A stretch of DNA of 64,000 nt from Bog-532 sp963833835. Its GTDB lineage: Bacteria; Actinomycetota; Actinomycetes; Streptosporangiales; Streptosporangiaceae. Made by a program: the position numbers and the translations under genes. The notes below the pieces were generated by a model that was not told the DNA's origin, made no database searches, and saw only the letters and a list, made by a program, of their open reading frames with translations. The stretch covers positions 62,001 through 126,000 of the forward strand of contig CAWHZI010000017.1 of assembly GCA_963833835.1 (NCBI GenBank), written 5' to 3'. Of this stretch, positions 42,659-51,553 are shown piece by piece; the first letter of the stretch is position 1, and each line of letters starts with the position of its first letter.

Positions 42659-44089
42659 CTAGTCCTGGGGCTTGGCGTAGCCGAAGAACGACCGTTTCTT
42701 GATCAGCTCGGCTACCTCCACCGGGACCATGGTCTCCCAGGAGTCGTCGCAGGCGGCGATCCGGCGCAGCACGTCGCGGCTGAAGATCGGCAGGTACTCG
42801 GGGTTGTAGTTGCCGAGGTGGACGAAACTGCCCCGGCCCCACAAGTAGTCATACAGCGGCTGCAGTTCGGTCCGGACCTTGATGTCATCCACGGTCTTGA
42901 GCTCGTCGTCGGCGGACGGTTTCACCGGGTAGACGTACAGCTTGAGGTCGTTCTTGAACAGCCGCCCGAAGCTCTCCAGGATGCCCCCGGGCAGCTGCGT
43001 GTAGTTCTTCTCGTCGAACAGGTCGATCAGGCTCGGGACACCCATGACGATGCCAAGCCGTTCGCTGGTCCGCTCGGCGATGTAGGCGGCCAACCGGTAA
43101 TAGTCGAAGTAGTCGCTGATCAGCACGGTCATGCCGCAGGCCGCGAGCAGCTCGGCCCGGGCCAGAAAGTCGCGCCGGTCCACGTCGGCGGCTCCGCCCG
43201 CCAGCAGGTTCCGCATGGTGATCTCGGTCAGCGTGAGGATCGGCTTGCCCGCCACCGCCGGATCTTCGGAGAACCGGACCCGGGCCGTCTCCAGCATGTC
43301 CAGGTTGACGTGCGTCGGTGGCCGGAAGCTGCCCCGCTCGACCAGCACGGCGTGCTTGCGGAGCACCTCGCTGGGCTGCAGCACCTCCCGGTCGGGGCCG
43401 AACATCGCCACCCCGCTCAGCCCGACCTGCACCAGCTTCAGTGCCATCAGCCGGTTGTCGACCCGGCGGAACTCGATGCCACGGAACTGGATCATGTCGA
43501 TCTCGATCCGGCCGGTGGTCAGCCGGTCCAGCAGGCTCTCGATCAGCTTGTCCGGCTCGTGATGGTGGAAGAACGCCCCGTACAGCAGGTTGACCCCGAT
43601 GATGCCGAGCGCTTCCTGCTGCAGCCACGCCTCCACGTCCAGCATCCGGACGTGCATCACGATCTGGCTCGGCTCGTCGTGCGGCTGGGCCTGGAACTTC
43701 ACGCCCATCCAGCCGTGGCACTCGTTGCCACCCCGGAAACTGCGCGCCACCACGGTGTCGGCGAACGCGAAGAAGCAGTTGTCGTCACCGCGCTCGGAGT
43801 CCAGCCGCTCGACGTTGAGCGCGAACTCCTTGTCCAGCATGCCCTGGAGCCGGCTGGCGGAGACGTAGCGGTCCGCCTTGCCGTAGACCGCGTCGCTGAC
43901 CGCCATGTCGTAGGCGGACATGGATTTGGCCACCGTGCCGGCCGCTCCGCCGACCCGGAAGAACCAGCGCGCTACCTCCTGCCCGGCCCCGATCTCGGCG
44001 ATCGTGCCGTACCAGCGAGGGTCGAGGTTGATCTGCAGTGCCTTCTGGTGTGTGTCCGACGGATCGGCACCCACGATCAACTCGGCCAT
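42659..44089 (-). CDS. Conserved protein of unknown function, about 476 residues
   Basis: A 476-residue protein with recognisable conserved blocks: MAELIVGADPSDTHQKALQI at the start, WFFRVGGAAGTVAKSMSAYD, GHGWMGVKFQ-like region, FHHHEPDKLIESLLDRL, IMGVPSLIDLFDEK-type and ILESFGRLFKNDLKLYVYP. From memory, homologues are listed under the misleading name TonB-dependent receptor, but nothing here looks like an outer-membrane barrel; there is no signal peptide and the composition is that of a cytoplasmic globular protein. Function is unknown. ATG 44089 follows GGGAGGGGATGG. It is separated from the LysM gene by an intergenic region of about 420 bases. Confidence 0.55.
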   Translation of the reverse strand: MAELIVGADPSDTHQKALQINLDPRWYGTIAEIGAGQEVARWFFRVGGAAGTVAKSMSAYDMAVSDAVYGKADRYVSASRLQGMLDKEFALNVERLDSERGDDNCFFAFADTVVARSFRGGNECHGWMGVKFQAQPHDEPSQIVMHVRMLDVEAWLQQEALGIIGVNLLYGAFFHHHEPDKLIESLLDRLTTGRIEIDMIQFRGIEFRRVDNRLMALKLVQVGLSGVAMFGPDREVLQPSEVLRKHAVLVERGSFRPPTHVNLDMLETARVRFSEDPAVAGKPILTLTEITMRNLLAGGAADVDRRDFLARAELLAACGMTVLISDYFDYYRLAAYIAERTSERLGIVMGVPSLIDLFDEKNYTQLPGGILESFGRLFKNDLKLYVYPVKPSADDELKTVDDIKVRTELQPLYDYLWGRGSFVHLGNYNPEYLPIFSRDVLRRIAACDDSWETMVPVEVAELIKKRSFFGYAKPQD

Positions 44090-44508
44090 CCATCCCCTCC
44101 CGCGGTCAGGTCCGTTTCCAGGGCCAGTGTGGCGGAGATAACATTTACCGCAGATTACGTCTCTGTAACTTCGGGCGCAATCCAGGTAAACATCGTCCGC
44201 GCGACTGAGGGCCTGCTCGGCTGCCGACCCTGTCTGACCTGCTTGTTGTACCCAAAAATGCCGTGCTGGACGATCGTCTAGGTTCGAGCAAATTCGACCT
44301 CGTTCGCAAGCAGTGGAACCTGACGGCCCGGGCAAGTCAACCAGTGCAGCTGCCAAGAGTATTTTTGCCAATCTTTTGCGCTTATGTCCGGCGACCCTTT
44401 ACGCTCCCGTGATGTCAGGCGCTCCGAAGACCGTGCAGCAGCACGTGCAGTAGGTCAGCACGCTGCGCAGTCTTCCAAGTGAGTGCGAACTGTTCGGGAA
44501 GGAGCCTT
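44090..44508. other. Long leader/promoter region of the LysM gene
   Basis: About 420 bases with no gene on either strand. It includes an AT-richer segment (44280-44380) that probably holds the promoters of the divergent genes and a structured leader directly before the LysM gene, listed separately. Confidence 0.65.
44426..44475 (+). ncRNA. Structured leader hairpin before the LysM peptidoglycan enzyme
   Basis: Arms 44426-44439 and 44462-44475 can pair over 14 positions with one mismatch and one G-U pair, closing a 22-base loop that itself contains the palindrome GCACGTGC. It sits 30-odd bases before the ribosome-binding site of a cell-wall enzyme gene, a position where leaders (including c-di-AMP riboswitches) are known. 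I did not recognise a known riboswitch consensus. Confidence 0.4.
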
Positions 44509-45288
44509 TTGGGCGCCCTAGGTAAACACGCGAAGAAACGGCTGCCGATTATCGCCGCTGCACCCACGCTGGTTGGCGTTGCTGCGGCGTTTTGCATGTC
44601 AGCGGCACCCGCCGGTGCGGCCACTACTCAGGCCACGGGCGTGGAGCACTCCTCGGCCAGCGACACTGTCCTGCGGGCAGGCACTGAGCCGCAGCTGGTA
44701 GCTAACTTCCGGGAAGCTGCCGCGAAGCAGGCCGCAGCCAAATCGGTCAGCAAGTCGCGTACCTACAAGGTCAAGGCGGGCGACTCGCTCTCCAAGATCG
44801 CTCAGCACTACTACTCGGAATCCGCCGCGTGGCCGGTGATTTACTACGCCAACCGCCACTCGATCAAGTCGGTGAACGAGATCTCGGTCGGCCAGAAGCT
44901 GACCATCCCGGCCAAGCCGGCCAAGATTCCGGCCGCCCCGGCCGCCCCAGCGGCCCCGGTCACCGCGGCGCCGGTGTCGGCGTCCCACGTGAGCACCTCC
45001 TCCGCCGCGCCGGCTCAGGTCACGAGCACGGCCCAGCCCGCCAGCACCTACTCGGGTGGGTCCGGCTTCCAGTCGTGCGTCATCTCTCGCGAATCCGGCG
45101 GCAACAGCCAGGTCATGAACGGCAGCGGTCACTACGGCCTCTACCAGTTCAGCGAAGGGACCTGGGAGGCGTACGGCGGCTCGGCGTCCAGCTTCGGCAA
45201 CGCCAGCGTGGCCCAGCAGAACCAGGTGTTCAACAACGCCATCTCCCAGGGCGGCGAGAGCAACTGGTCTGCCTACGACGGCTGCTGA
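44509..45288 (+). CDS. Secreted LysM/transglycosylase-like peptidoglycan enzyme
   Basis: A 259-residue secreted protein. An N-terminal signal peptide (basic KHAKKR, hydrophobic IIAAAPTLVGVAAAFCMSA, cleavage after APAGA, near residue 39) is followed by one LysM peptidoglycan-binding domain (residues 84-133, RTYKVKAGDSLSKIAQHYYS), an Ala/Pro/Ser linker and a transglycosylase-like C-terminal domain with Glu in CVISRESGGN and HYGLYQFSEGTWEAYGG. It probably cleaves or remodels peptidoglycan. TTG 44509 follows GGAAGGAG. A long structured leader precedes it, so expression may respond to a ligand. Confidence 0.88.
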   Translation: MGALGKHAKKRLPIIAAAPTLVGVAAAFCMSAAPAGAATTQATGVEHSSASDTVLRAGTEPQLVANFREAAAKQAAAKSVSKSRTYKVKAGDSLSKIAQHYYSESAAWPVIYYANRHSIKSVNEISVGQKLTIPAKPAKIPAAPAAPAAPVTAAPVSASHVSTSSAAPAQVTSTAQPASTYSGGSGFQSCVISRESGGNSQVMNGSGHYGLYQFSEGTWEAYGGSASSFGNASVAQQNQVFNNAISQGGESNWSAYDGC

Positions 45289-45521
45289 TCAGCACCGTCT
45301 GATTGCATCATCCGATCCGCACTGTCGCGGATCCGCCAACAGCGCCTGACTGCGCTCGAAGGCACCGGTGACACCCACGCCGCAGGTTTCCCCTGTACCT
45401 ACGGCGTGCCCGGCGGGCGGGCCAGCGGCGTACAGCCACTGGCCCGTCTGCCCGGAAACCACCCCATACCCCGGCACCACGTTCTAACCCTCTGTCGGCT
45501 CGCCGGTGAGAGGATGGCGCC

Positions 45522-46247
45522 ATGACCGATCAAGCCACGGAGGATAAGCCCCGGCTGACCCGTCAGCAGGTCTCGGATGCGGTCGGCCCGCCCGGCTGGC
45601 GCGTCGTGGTGGGCGTCATCCGGACCTCGATCCGGGTGACGTCGCTGGCCCAGGCGGCCGATGTGGCCCGGCTCGCCGTCACGGCGGCCGGACCCGGCGC
45701 CGGTCGTAGCCTGTCTGCCGACCTCCGCCCGGACCGCGTGGTGCTCACCCTGCAGTCCCCGGACGGCTGGGTCGGGCCGCCCGAGGTGGACCAGGCCCAG
45801 CGGATCTCCGCCGCCGTCCGCGAGCAGGGGCTGGCCACCGGCCCCGAGGTTGCCCTTGACGCCGCGAACGGCTCGCGATCGGTTCAGGTGCTCGAGATCG
45901 CCATCGACGCGCTCGACATCCCCGCCATCCGCCCGTTCTGGCAAGCGGTGCTCGGCTACGGCGACGAGCCCGGGGCCGACGGCTCCGACCCGGGCGCGGC
46001 GCTGGCCGACCCGGTGGGCCAGGGCCCGACCTTCTGGTTCCAGCAGATGGACGAGCCCCGCCCGCAGCGCAACCGGATCCACTTCGACGTGGTGGTCCCG
46101 GACGACGAGACTGGGCACCGGATCCAGGCCGCACTGGACGCCGGCGGCCGGCTCATCAACGACTCCGAGGCTCCCGCCTTCTGGGTCCTGGCCGACCCCG
46201 AGGGCAACGAAGCCTGCGTCTGCACCTGGCTCGCCCGCGACGCCTGA
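45522..46247 (+). CDS. PCD-like/VOC two-domain protein
   Basis: A 241-residue fusion. The first half (residues 10-110) resembles pterin-4a-carbinolamine dehydratase (LTRQQVSDAVGPPGWRVVVG) with ITS-like strands; the second (residues 120-240) is a VOC/glyoxalase-type domain (ALDIPAIRPFWQAVLGYGD, RNRIHFDVVVPDDETGHRI, WVLADPEGNEACVCTW). In pterin-dependent proteins the first domain recycles the cofactor; here catalytic residues are not certain. The combination is common in actinobacteria but its role is unknown. Its neighbour upstream is the LysM protein, with about 230 unannotated bases between. Confidence 0.78.
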   Translation: MTDQATEDKPRLTRQQVSDAVGPPGWRVVVGVIRTSIRVTSLAQAADVARLAVTAAGPGAGRSLSADLRPDRVVLTLQSPDGWVGPPEVDQAQRISAAVREQGLATGPEVALDAANGSRSVQVLEIAIDALDIPAIRPFWQAVLGYGDEPGADGSDPGAALADPVGQGPTFWFQQMDEPRPQRNRIHFDVVVPDDETGHRIQAALDAGGRLINDSEAPAFWVLADPEGNEACVCTWLARDA

Positions 46248-46335
46248 GGGTCGCCGCCCGGCGGGCGGCGGTAGCGTGGCCCGTGTGAACCAGGTGAAGG
46301 CCCGCGACCTCCGCACGGTGCTGGAGGGCTGAGCC

Positions 46336-46821
46336 ATGCCCCGGAGCCATCATTACGAGACCACGGTGACCTGGACCGGCAACCGCGGCACGGGCACCAG
46401 CGACTACAAGGCCTACGGCCGCGACCACGAGGTCGCCGCGGCGGGCTGTGCCCCGATCGCGGGCAGCGCCGACCGGACCTTCCACGGTGACCGGGACCGC
46501 TGGAACCCCGAATTGGCCCTCACCGCGGCGCTGTCCCAGTGCCACCTGCTGTCTTACCTGCACGTGTGTGCGGAGGCCGGTGTGGTGGTGACCGGCTACA
46601 CCGACGACGCCCGCGGCACGATGACCGAGACCGCGGGCGGCGGCGGCCACTTCACCGAGGTCGTGCTGCGGCCGCGAGTGACCGTTCTGGACGTGAGCAT
46701 GACCGAAGCCGCGCTGCTCCTGCACGCCGAGGCCAGCGCCCGCTGCTTCATCGCTGCCTCGGTCAACTTCCCCGTTCGCCACGAACCCGAGGTGTCGGTG
46801 GCTACCAGGAGCAGCTTGTGA
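46336..46821 (+). CDS. OsmC-family peroxide-response protein
   Basis: A 161-residue OsmC/Ohr-like protein. The first strands (HYETTVTWTGNRGTGTSDYK) and a Cys in ALSQCHLLSYLHVCAEAG, together with a second Cys in SARCFIAASVN, fit the two redox-active cysteines of the family, which reduces organic hydroperoxides. The stop overlaps the next GTG (GTGA), so the two genes are co-translated. A role in oxidative defence is inferred from the family. Confidence 0.88.
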   Translation: MPRSHHYETTVTWTGNRGTGTSDYKAYGRDHEVAAAGCAPIAGSADRTFHGDRDRWNPELALTAALSQCHLLSYLHVCAEAGVVVTGYTDDARGTMTETAGGGGHFTEVVLRPRVTVLDVSMTEAALLLHAEASARCFIAASVNFPVRHEPEVSVATRSSL

Positions 46822-47663
46822 GCGCGATCCCGCCCATTCACCGGGAGATCCTGGTCGACGCGAACCTGGCGACCGCGTTCGAGGCGTTCACCGACGATAT
46901 CGGCCGCTGGTGGCCGGTAGCTGAGCTGAGCGTCTACGGGGCCGGCGGCACGGTCACCCTGGCCAACCAGGAGATCGTGGAGCGGTCGGCCGACGGGCAC
47001 AGCGCACTGTGGGGCGCGATCACCCGGTGGGAGCCGCCGGTGGCGGTGGCCTTCAGCTGGCATCCGGGCGGCCGCGCCGATCGGGCCAGCCACGTCGAGG
47101 TCACCTTCGGCCCCGCCGCCGATGGGCGGGCCGATGGACCCGCCAGCGGGGCGGCCGAGCAGACTCTGGTCACGCTGGTCCACACCGGCTGGGACACGTT
47201 CGACGACCCCGCCGCGGCCCGGGCCGAGTACGACCAGGGCTGGCCGCTGGTGCTCGGCCGCTACGCGGGCCACCTCGGCACGCTGCTGCCCCCGCCCGAC
47301 GCCCCCCATGAGCCCAGCGCCCCGCCACCGTCCGGCCGCGAGCCGGAGGAGACCTGGGTAGCGCTGCTGCACCGGCCGGGGCCGGCCGCACCCACCGGAG
47401 GCAGCCTGTTCGACGACCCGGGATTCGAGCAGCACTTCGCATTCCTGACCCGGATGCGCGAAGCCGGGTACCTGGTCGCCGCCGGGCCGCTGGCCGACGA
47501 GGACGGGGCCGGTATGACCATCCTGCGGTTGCCCGGGGTGAACCGTCTGGACGAGGCCCGCCGCTTGGCCACGGAGGAGGACCTGTCCGTGGCCAGCGGC
47601 TTCTTCACCGTGGCGGTGCGCCCCTGGCACGTCGTGCTCACGCCAGGCCCGGCTCAGGGCTGA
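46818..47663 (+). CDS. SRPBCC-YCII two-domain protein
   Basis: A 281-residue fusion. Residues 1-160 form an AHSA1-like SRPBCC domain (VDANLATAFEAFTDDIGRWW, VAVAFSWHPGG); residues 185-275 form a YCII-like domain (VALLHRPGPAAPTGG, FAFLTRMREAGYLVAAGPLA). A Pro-rich linker joins them. YCII domains have a ferredoxin-like fold and sometimes act as hydrolases or transferases. It begins within the OsmC stop and so is co-expressed with it; this supports a stress-related role but the reaction is unknown. Confidence 0.78.
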   Translation: MSAIPPIHREILVDANLATAFEAFTDDIGRWWPVAELSVYGAGGTVTLANQEIVERSADGHSALWGAITRWEPPVAVAFSWHPGGRADRASHVEVTFGPAADGRADGPASGAAEQTLVTLVHTGWDTFDDPAAARAEYDQGWPLVLGRYAGHLGTLLPPPDAPHEPSAPPPSGREPEETWVALLHRPGPAAPTGGSLFDDPGFEQHFAFLTRMREAGYLVAAGPLADEDGAGMTILRLPGVNRLDEARRLATEEDLSVASGFFTVAVRPWHVVLTPGPAQG

Positions 47664-48145
47664 TACGAGCCGGGCTCCCAGGCGCGGGTGGCGACGCCGA
47701 TCGCGTTCCAGGCGTTGATGGCCACGATCAGGCTGACCAGCGCGGCCACTTCGCCCGGCCCGAACTCGGCCGCCACCACCTCGTAGTCGCGCTCCGGGAC
47801 GTGCTCGCCCGTCATCAGGGTGACCGACTCGGTGAAGGCCAGCGCGGCCCGCTCCCGGGCGGTGAAGTACGGAGTCTCCCGCCAGGCGGGCAGCGCGTAC
47901 AGGCGCTGCTCGGTCTCGCCGATGGCCCGCGCGTCCTTGGTGTGCATGTCGATGCAGTAGGCGCAGCCGTTGAGCTGGGAGGCCCGGATGCGTATGAGCT
48001 CACGCAGCTTCGGGTCGATGTCGGCCTGGTCGAGTTCTTTGGTCGCGGCCCGGTCCAGGTGGCCCATGGCCCGCGAGAAGCCGGCCGCGTAGGTGTCGAT
48101 GTCCAGCCGGACTGGGATCTGGATGGTGGTTGCGGTGTCTGTCAT
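47654..48145 (-). CDS. Carboxymuconolactone-decarboxylase family (AhpD-like) protein
   Basis: A 163-residue all-helical CMD/AhpD-like protein. The redox-active CxxC with following His is CAYCIDMHTKDARAIGE (residues 60-76), after LRELIRIRASQLNG. AhpD-type proteins reduce hydroperoxides with a thiol partner. It overlaps the convergent SRPBCC-YCII gene end by a few bases and is divergent from the MocR regulator, which may control it. Confidence 0.9.
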   Translation of the reverse strand: MTDTATTIQIPVRLDIDTYAAGFSRAMGHLDRAATKELDQADIDPKLRELIRIRASQLNGCAYCIDMHTKDARAIGETEQRLYALPAWRETPYFTARERAALAFTESVTLMTGEHVPERDYEVVAAEFGPGEVAALVSLIVAINAWNAIGVATRAWEPGSYQP

Positions 48146-48191
48146 GACTCCACCGTAGAAGCTGACCGGCCCACGAGTAAGGTCCAGTTAT

Positions 48192-49763
48192 ATGAAGAAA
48201 GACTGGGCCACTTCCGGACTGGACCTGCATCTGGAGCTGGGTCGCGATCAGCCTGGCCACGGCGTCCGGGCCGGACTGGAAACCGCGTTGCGGGAGGCGG
48301 TGCGGACCGGGCGGCTCGGTCCCGGCGTCCGGCTGCCCTCCTCGCGCGCGCTCGCCGCCGACCTCGGGGTGGCCCGCAACACCGTGGCCGAGGCCTATGG
48401 CCAGCTGGTGGCCGAGGGCTGGCTGACCGCGGTCCAGGGCTCGGGCACCCGGGTCGCCGGCCAGGCCGCCACCAGCCTGGCCCCCGCGGCTCACCCGGCC
48501 CCCGCGGCTCACCCGGCCCCAGCCGCCAGTCAGGCCCGCGCGGCCGGGCAGGCCCCCACCGCCGGCCAGGCTCCCGTCATCGGCTCGCCCAGGGCCGCCT
48601 CCTCCGTGCCACCCGGTCCCCGGGTCACCGCGTACCGCTACTCGCTGCGGGTGGGGTCACCGGACCTGTCGGCCTTCCCGCGGGCCGCCTGGCTGGCCGC
48701 GGCGCGCCGCGCGCTGAGCGCCGCCCCCAGCGAGGCCTTCGGCTACGGCCAGCCGCAGGGCCGCCCCGAGCTGCGCGCAGCCCTGGCCGAATACCTGGCC
48801 CGGGCCCGCGGGGTGCGGGCCCACCCCGACCGGATCGTGGTCTGCGACGGCTTCGGCGAAGGGCTGGCGCTGCTGACCCGGGTCCTGCGGGCCCGCGGCG
48901 CGACCACGCTGGCGGTTGAGGAGTACGGCCTGCCCAGCGCCCGGGACACGGCCGTCGCGGCCGGGCTGCGGCTGACCACGCTGCCGGTGGACGGCCACGG
49001 CGCCATGGCCGGTCCAGCCGGTCCAGCCGGCGCCGCGCTGCTCACCCCCGCGCACCAGTTCCCGCTCGGCGCCGCGCTGGCCCCGGCCCGGCGCACCCAG
49101 TTCGTGGAGTGGGCCCGGGACAGCGGCGGCCTGATCATCGAGGACGACTACGACGGGGAGTTCCGCTATGACCGGCAGCCGGTGGGCGCGCTGCAGGCGC
49201 TGGCCCCCGATCACGTGGCCTACGCCGGGTCGGCCAGCAAGAGCCTCGCGCCCGGATTCCGGCTGGGCTGGCTGGTGCTGCCCGCGTCGCTGGCCGGCGA
49301 GGTCACCGCGGCCCGGGAGCTGGCCACCGGGCCCGGCAGCCGCCTGGACCAGCTCACGCTGGCCGAGTTCATCACCTCCGGCGGCTACGACCGGCACATC
49401 CGCCGGTCCCGGCTGGCCTACCGGCGGCGCCGGGACCGGCTGGCCGCGGCGCTGGGCCGGGAAGCCCCGCGGGTCCGGGTGACCGGCATCGCGGCCGGGC
49501 TGCACGCCCTGTGCGAGCTGCCGCCCGGCCTGACCGAAGACCAGGTGGTGGCCCGGGCCGCCGCCCGTGGCCTGGAGGTGGAGGGACTGGCGCGCTACCG
49601 CGCCACCGGCAGTGCCACCAACCGCGCCACCGACCAGACCACCGGCGCGGGCCGCGAACAGGCCGGTCGCCAGGCGCTGGTCATCGGCTACGGTTCACCG
49701 CCCGAGCACTCGTTCAGCGGCGCGGTGGCCCGGCTCTGCGCGGCCCTCAACGACCCGGCCTGA
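48192..49763 (+). CDS. MocR/PdxR-type regulator (GntR-aminotransferase fusion)
   Basis: A 523-residue regulator. The GntR winged helix is residues 30-90 (LPSSRALAADLGVARNTVAE), then a Pro/Ala-rich linker (residues 100-145) with a 17-base tandem repeat near 48484, then a type-I fold aminotransferase domain with FGYGQPQGRPELRAALAEYL, IIEDDYDGEFRY and SASKSLAPGFRLGW carrying the PLP lysine. MocR proteins sense PLP or amino acids and regulate PLP or amino-acid metabolism. Divergence from the AhpD-like gene makes that its likely target. Confidence 0.9.
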   Translation: MKKDWATSGLDLHLELGRDQPGHGVRAGLETALREAVRTGRLGPGVRLPSSRALAADLGVARNTVAEAYGQLVAEGWLTAVQGSGTRVAGQAATSLAPAAHPAPAAHPAPAASQARAAGQAPTAGQAPVIGSPRAASSVPPGPRVTAYRYSLRVGSPDLSAFPRAAWLAAARRALSAAPSEAFGYGQPQGRPELRAALAEYLARARGVRAHPDRIVVCDGFGEGLALLTRVLRARGATTLAVEEYGLPSARDTAVAAGLRLTTLPVDGHGAMAGPAGPAGAALLTPAHQFPLGAALAPARRTQFVEWARDSGGLIIEDDYDGEFRYDRQPVGALQALAPDHVAYAGSASKSLAPGFRLGWLVLPASLAGEVTAARELATGPGSRLDQLTLAEFITSGGYDRHIRRSRLAYRRRRDRLAAALGREAPRVRVTGIAAGLHALCELPPGLTEDQVVARAAARGLEVEGLARYRATGSATNRATDQTTGAGREQAGRQALVIGYGSPPEHSFSGAVARLCAALNDPA

Positions 49764-49833
49764 CCGGCCGTGGCACGCTTAGCTCAACGACTGCGCCCCG
49801 CTCGACACCGCGCAGAGCACCCGAGGAGAAACC

Positions 49834-51174
49834 ATGATCGTGCCGACCTGGGGCCGCGTAATCGCCGCGGTGGCCGGTGGTGGGCTGGTGCTGATGGTCT
49901 GGGCCAGCGTGATCGGAGCGCTGATCGTGTCCCGGGCGGTAGGCAGCCGGCTGACCCGGCTCGCCGACCGGTGCGTCAACGGCATCTTCCAGATGGCCGT
50001 CCGGCGCGTCGACGACTTCAGGCGCCGGGACCGGTTGCTGTCCGTGCAGGGGGCCGCGATCCTGCTGGGCCAGCTTGTCGCCTGGCTGAGCGCGGTCTAC
50101 CTGGGCTTCGCGCTGCTGCTGTGGCCGTTCGAGGCGCACGGCGCGGCGGCGGCCTTCATCGCGGCCGGCTCCTCGCTGTTCACGCTTGGTTTCGACGTGC
50201 CGCCGGGCACAGCTCCGTCGGTGGTGGTGTTCCTGGCCGCCGCGACCGGGCTGGTCGTTCTCACCCTGCAGATCGCTTACCTGCCCACTCTGTACGGGGC
50301 GTTCAACCGCCGGGAGACCGACGTGGCGCTGCTGAACTCCCGGGCCGGGGTGCCGTCGTGGGGGCCGGAACTGCTGGCCCGCACCCACTACGCGCTGGGC
50401 TCGGGCGTATCGACCATCGACACCATGCCCGACCTGTACGCCCAGTGGGAGCGCTGGGCCGCCGACGTGGCCGAGAGCCACACCACCTACCTGCCCCTGG
50501 TCCGTTTCCGGTCACCCCGGCCGCTGTCCTCCTGGGTCACCGCGCTGCTGGCCGTCATGGATTCGGCGGCCATGTTCCTGGCCCTGTCGCCGAAGGCCGC
50601 GCCGGTGGTGCCCGCCCGGCTGTGCCTGCGCAGCGGCCTGGAGTGCTTCGGCCGGATCGCCCGGGCCATGGGCTTCGACATCCCCGAGGAGGCCGACCCC
50701 AACGGTCAGATCACCCTGACCTACGAGGAGTTCCTGGCCGCCGTGGAGCGGCTCAAGGAGGTCAATTTCCCGCTGGAACGGGACCCCGCCGACGCCTGGC
50801 CGGACTTCGTGGGCTGGCGGCTCAACTACGAGGAGGCCGCCTACGCGGTGGCCTACGCGGTCGACGCGGTGCACGGCCTGTGGTCCGGCCCGCGCATCTT
50901 CGACGGCGACCCGGTCGCGCCCATCCGCCCCGGGCGCGGCCGGGTCTCGTCCGGCCGGAACCCGGACCCCCTGAGCCCTTCGGACTCCGATAGCCAGATC
51001 CCCGCGCGCCGCGCGGACTTCGATCCCGCGCCTCATACTGAACCTCATGAGCGAGCTCAGTTACCAGGAGTCGATCCTCGTCGCCTGCCCGCCAGAGAAG
51101 CTCTACGACCTGGTCTCGGACGTGACCCGGATGGGGGAGTGGAGCCCGATCTGCCAGGCCTGCTGGTGGGATGA
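49834..51174 (+). CDS. Membrane protein with a potassium-channel-like pore segment
   Basis: A protein of about 390-446 residues I cannot name. Two N-terminal hydrophobic segments (residues 10-33 and 75-92) are followed by a pore-like arrangement: helix (YLGFALLLWPFEAHGAAAAF), P-loop SSLFTLGF and helix (VVVFLAAATGLVVLTLQIAY), where TLGF replaces the potassium-channel TVGYG filter. The cytoplasmic remainder (residues 175-380) is soluble and ends in a low-complexity stretch. The last 128 bases overlap the next gene, so a base error near 50930-50990 may have removed the true stop. Ion transport is inference. Confidence 0.6.
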   Translation: MIVPTWGRVIAAVAGGGLVLMVWASVIGALIVSRAVGSRLTRLADRCVNGIFQMAVRRVDDFRRRDRLLSVQGAAILLGQLVAWLSAVYLGFALLLWPFEAHGAAAAFIAAGSSLFTLGFDVPPGTAPSVVVFLAAATGLVVLTLQIAYLPTLYGAFNRRETDVALLNSRAGVPSWGPELLARTHYALGSGVSTIDTMPDLYAQWERWAADVAESHTTYLPLVRFRSPRPLSSWVTALLAVMDSAAMFLALSPKAAPVVPARLCLRSGLECFGRIARAMGFDIPEEADPNGQITLTYEEFLAAVERLKEVNFPLERDPADAWPDFVGWRLNYEEAAYAVAYAVDAVHGLWSGPRIFDGDPVAPIRPGRGRVSSGRNPDPLSPSDSDSQIPARRADFDPAPHTEPHERAQLPGVDPRRLPAREALRPGLGRDPDGGVEPDLPGLLVG

Positions 51175-51511
51175 CGATGGCGGACCGCGCCCCGGCGCCT
51201 GGTTCACCGGCCGGAACCAGACCCCCGAGCGGACCTGGGAGACCCGATCCCAGGTGGTGATGGCCGATCCCGGCCGTGAGTTCGCCTTCGAGGTCAATAA
51301 CGGCTGGGTGCGCTGGAGCTACCTTTTCGCCCCGGCCGACGGCGGCACCGAGCTCACCGAGACGTGGCACTTCCTGCCCAAGGGCATCGAAGGCTTCCAC
51401 GGCCGCTACGGCGCCGGCGCCGAGGCTCAGATCGCCGAGCGCACCAGCGCCGCCCACCACGGCATCCCCGTCACCCTGGCCGCCATCAAGCGCGCCGCCG
51501 AAGCCCGCTAG
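51047..51511 (+). CDS. SRPBCC (polyketide cyclase-like) protein
   Basis: A 154-residue SRPBCC protein: an opening strand SYQESILVACPPEKLYDLVS, WSPICQACWWDDDGG, then FAFEVNNGWVRWSYLFAPAD and helix EAQIAERTSAA. Such proteins bind lipids or aromatic intermediates. The gene starts inside the end of the previous ORF but the ATG and composition are clear. No ligand is evident. Confidence 0.88.
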   Translation: MSELSYQESILVACPPEKLYDLVSDVTRMGEWSPICQACWWDDDGGPRPGAWFTGRNQTPERTWETRSQVVMADPGREFAFEVNNGWVRWSYLFAPADGGTELTETWHFLPKGIEGFHGRYGAGAEAQIAERTSAAHHGIPVTLAAIKRAAEAR

Positions 51512-51553
51512 CTCCGGCTTAGTAAACTCCACGGCCCGTCGCTGATTCCCGGG

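Noticed and set aside
44090..44508. c-di-AMP (ydaO) riboswitch before the LysM gene
   Set aside because: The position fits, but I could not find the conserved core sequences, so only a generic hairpin is reported.
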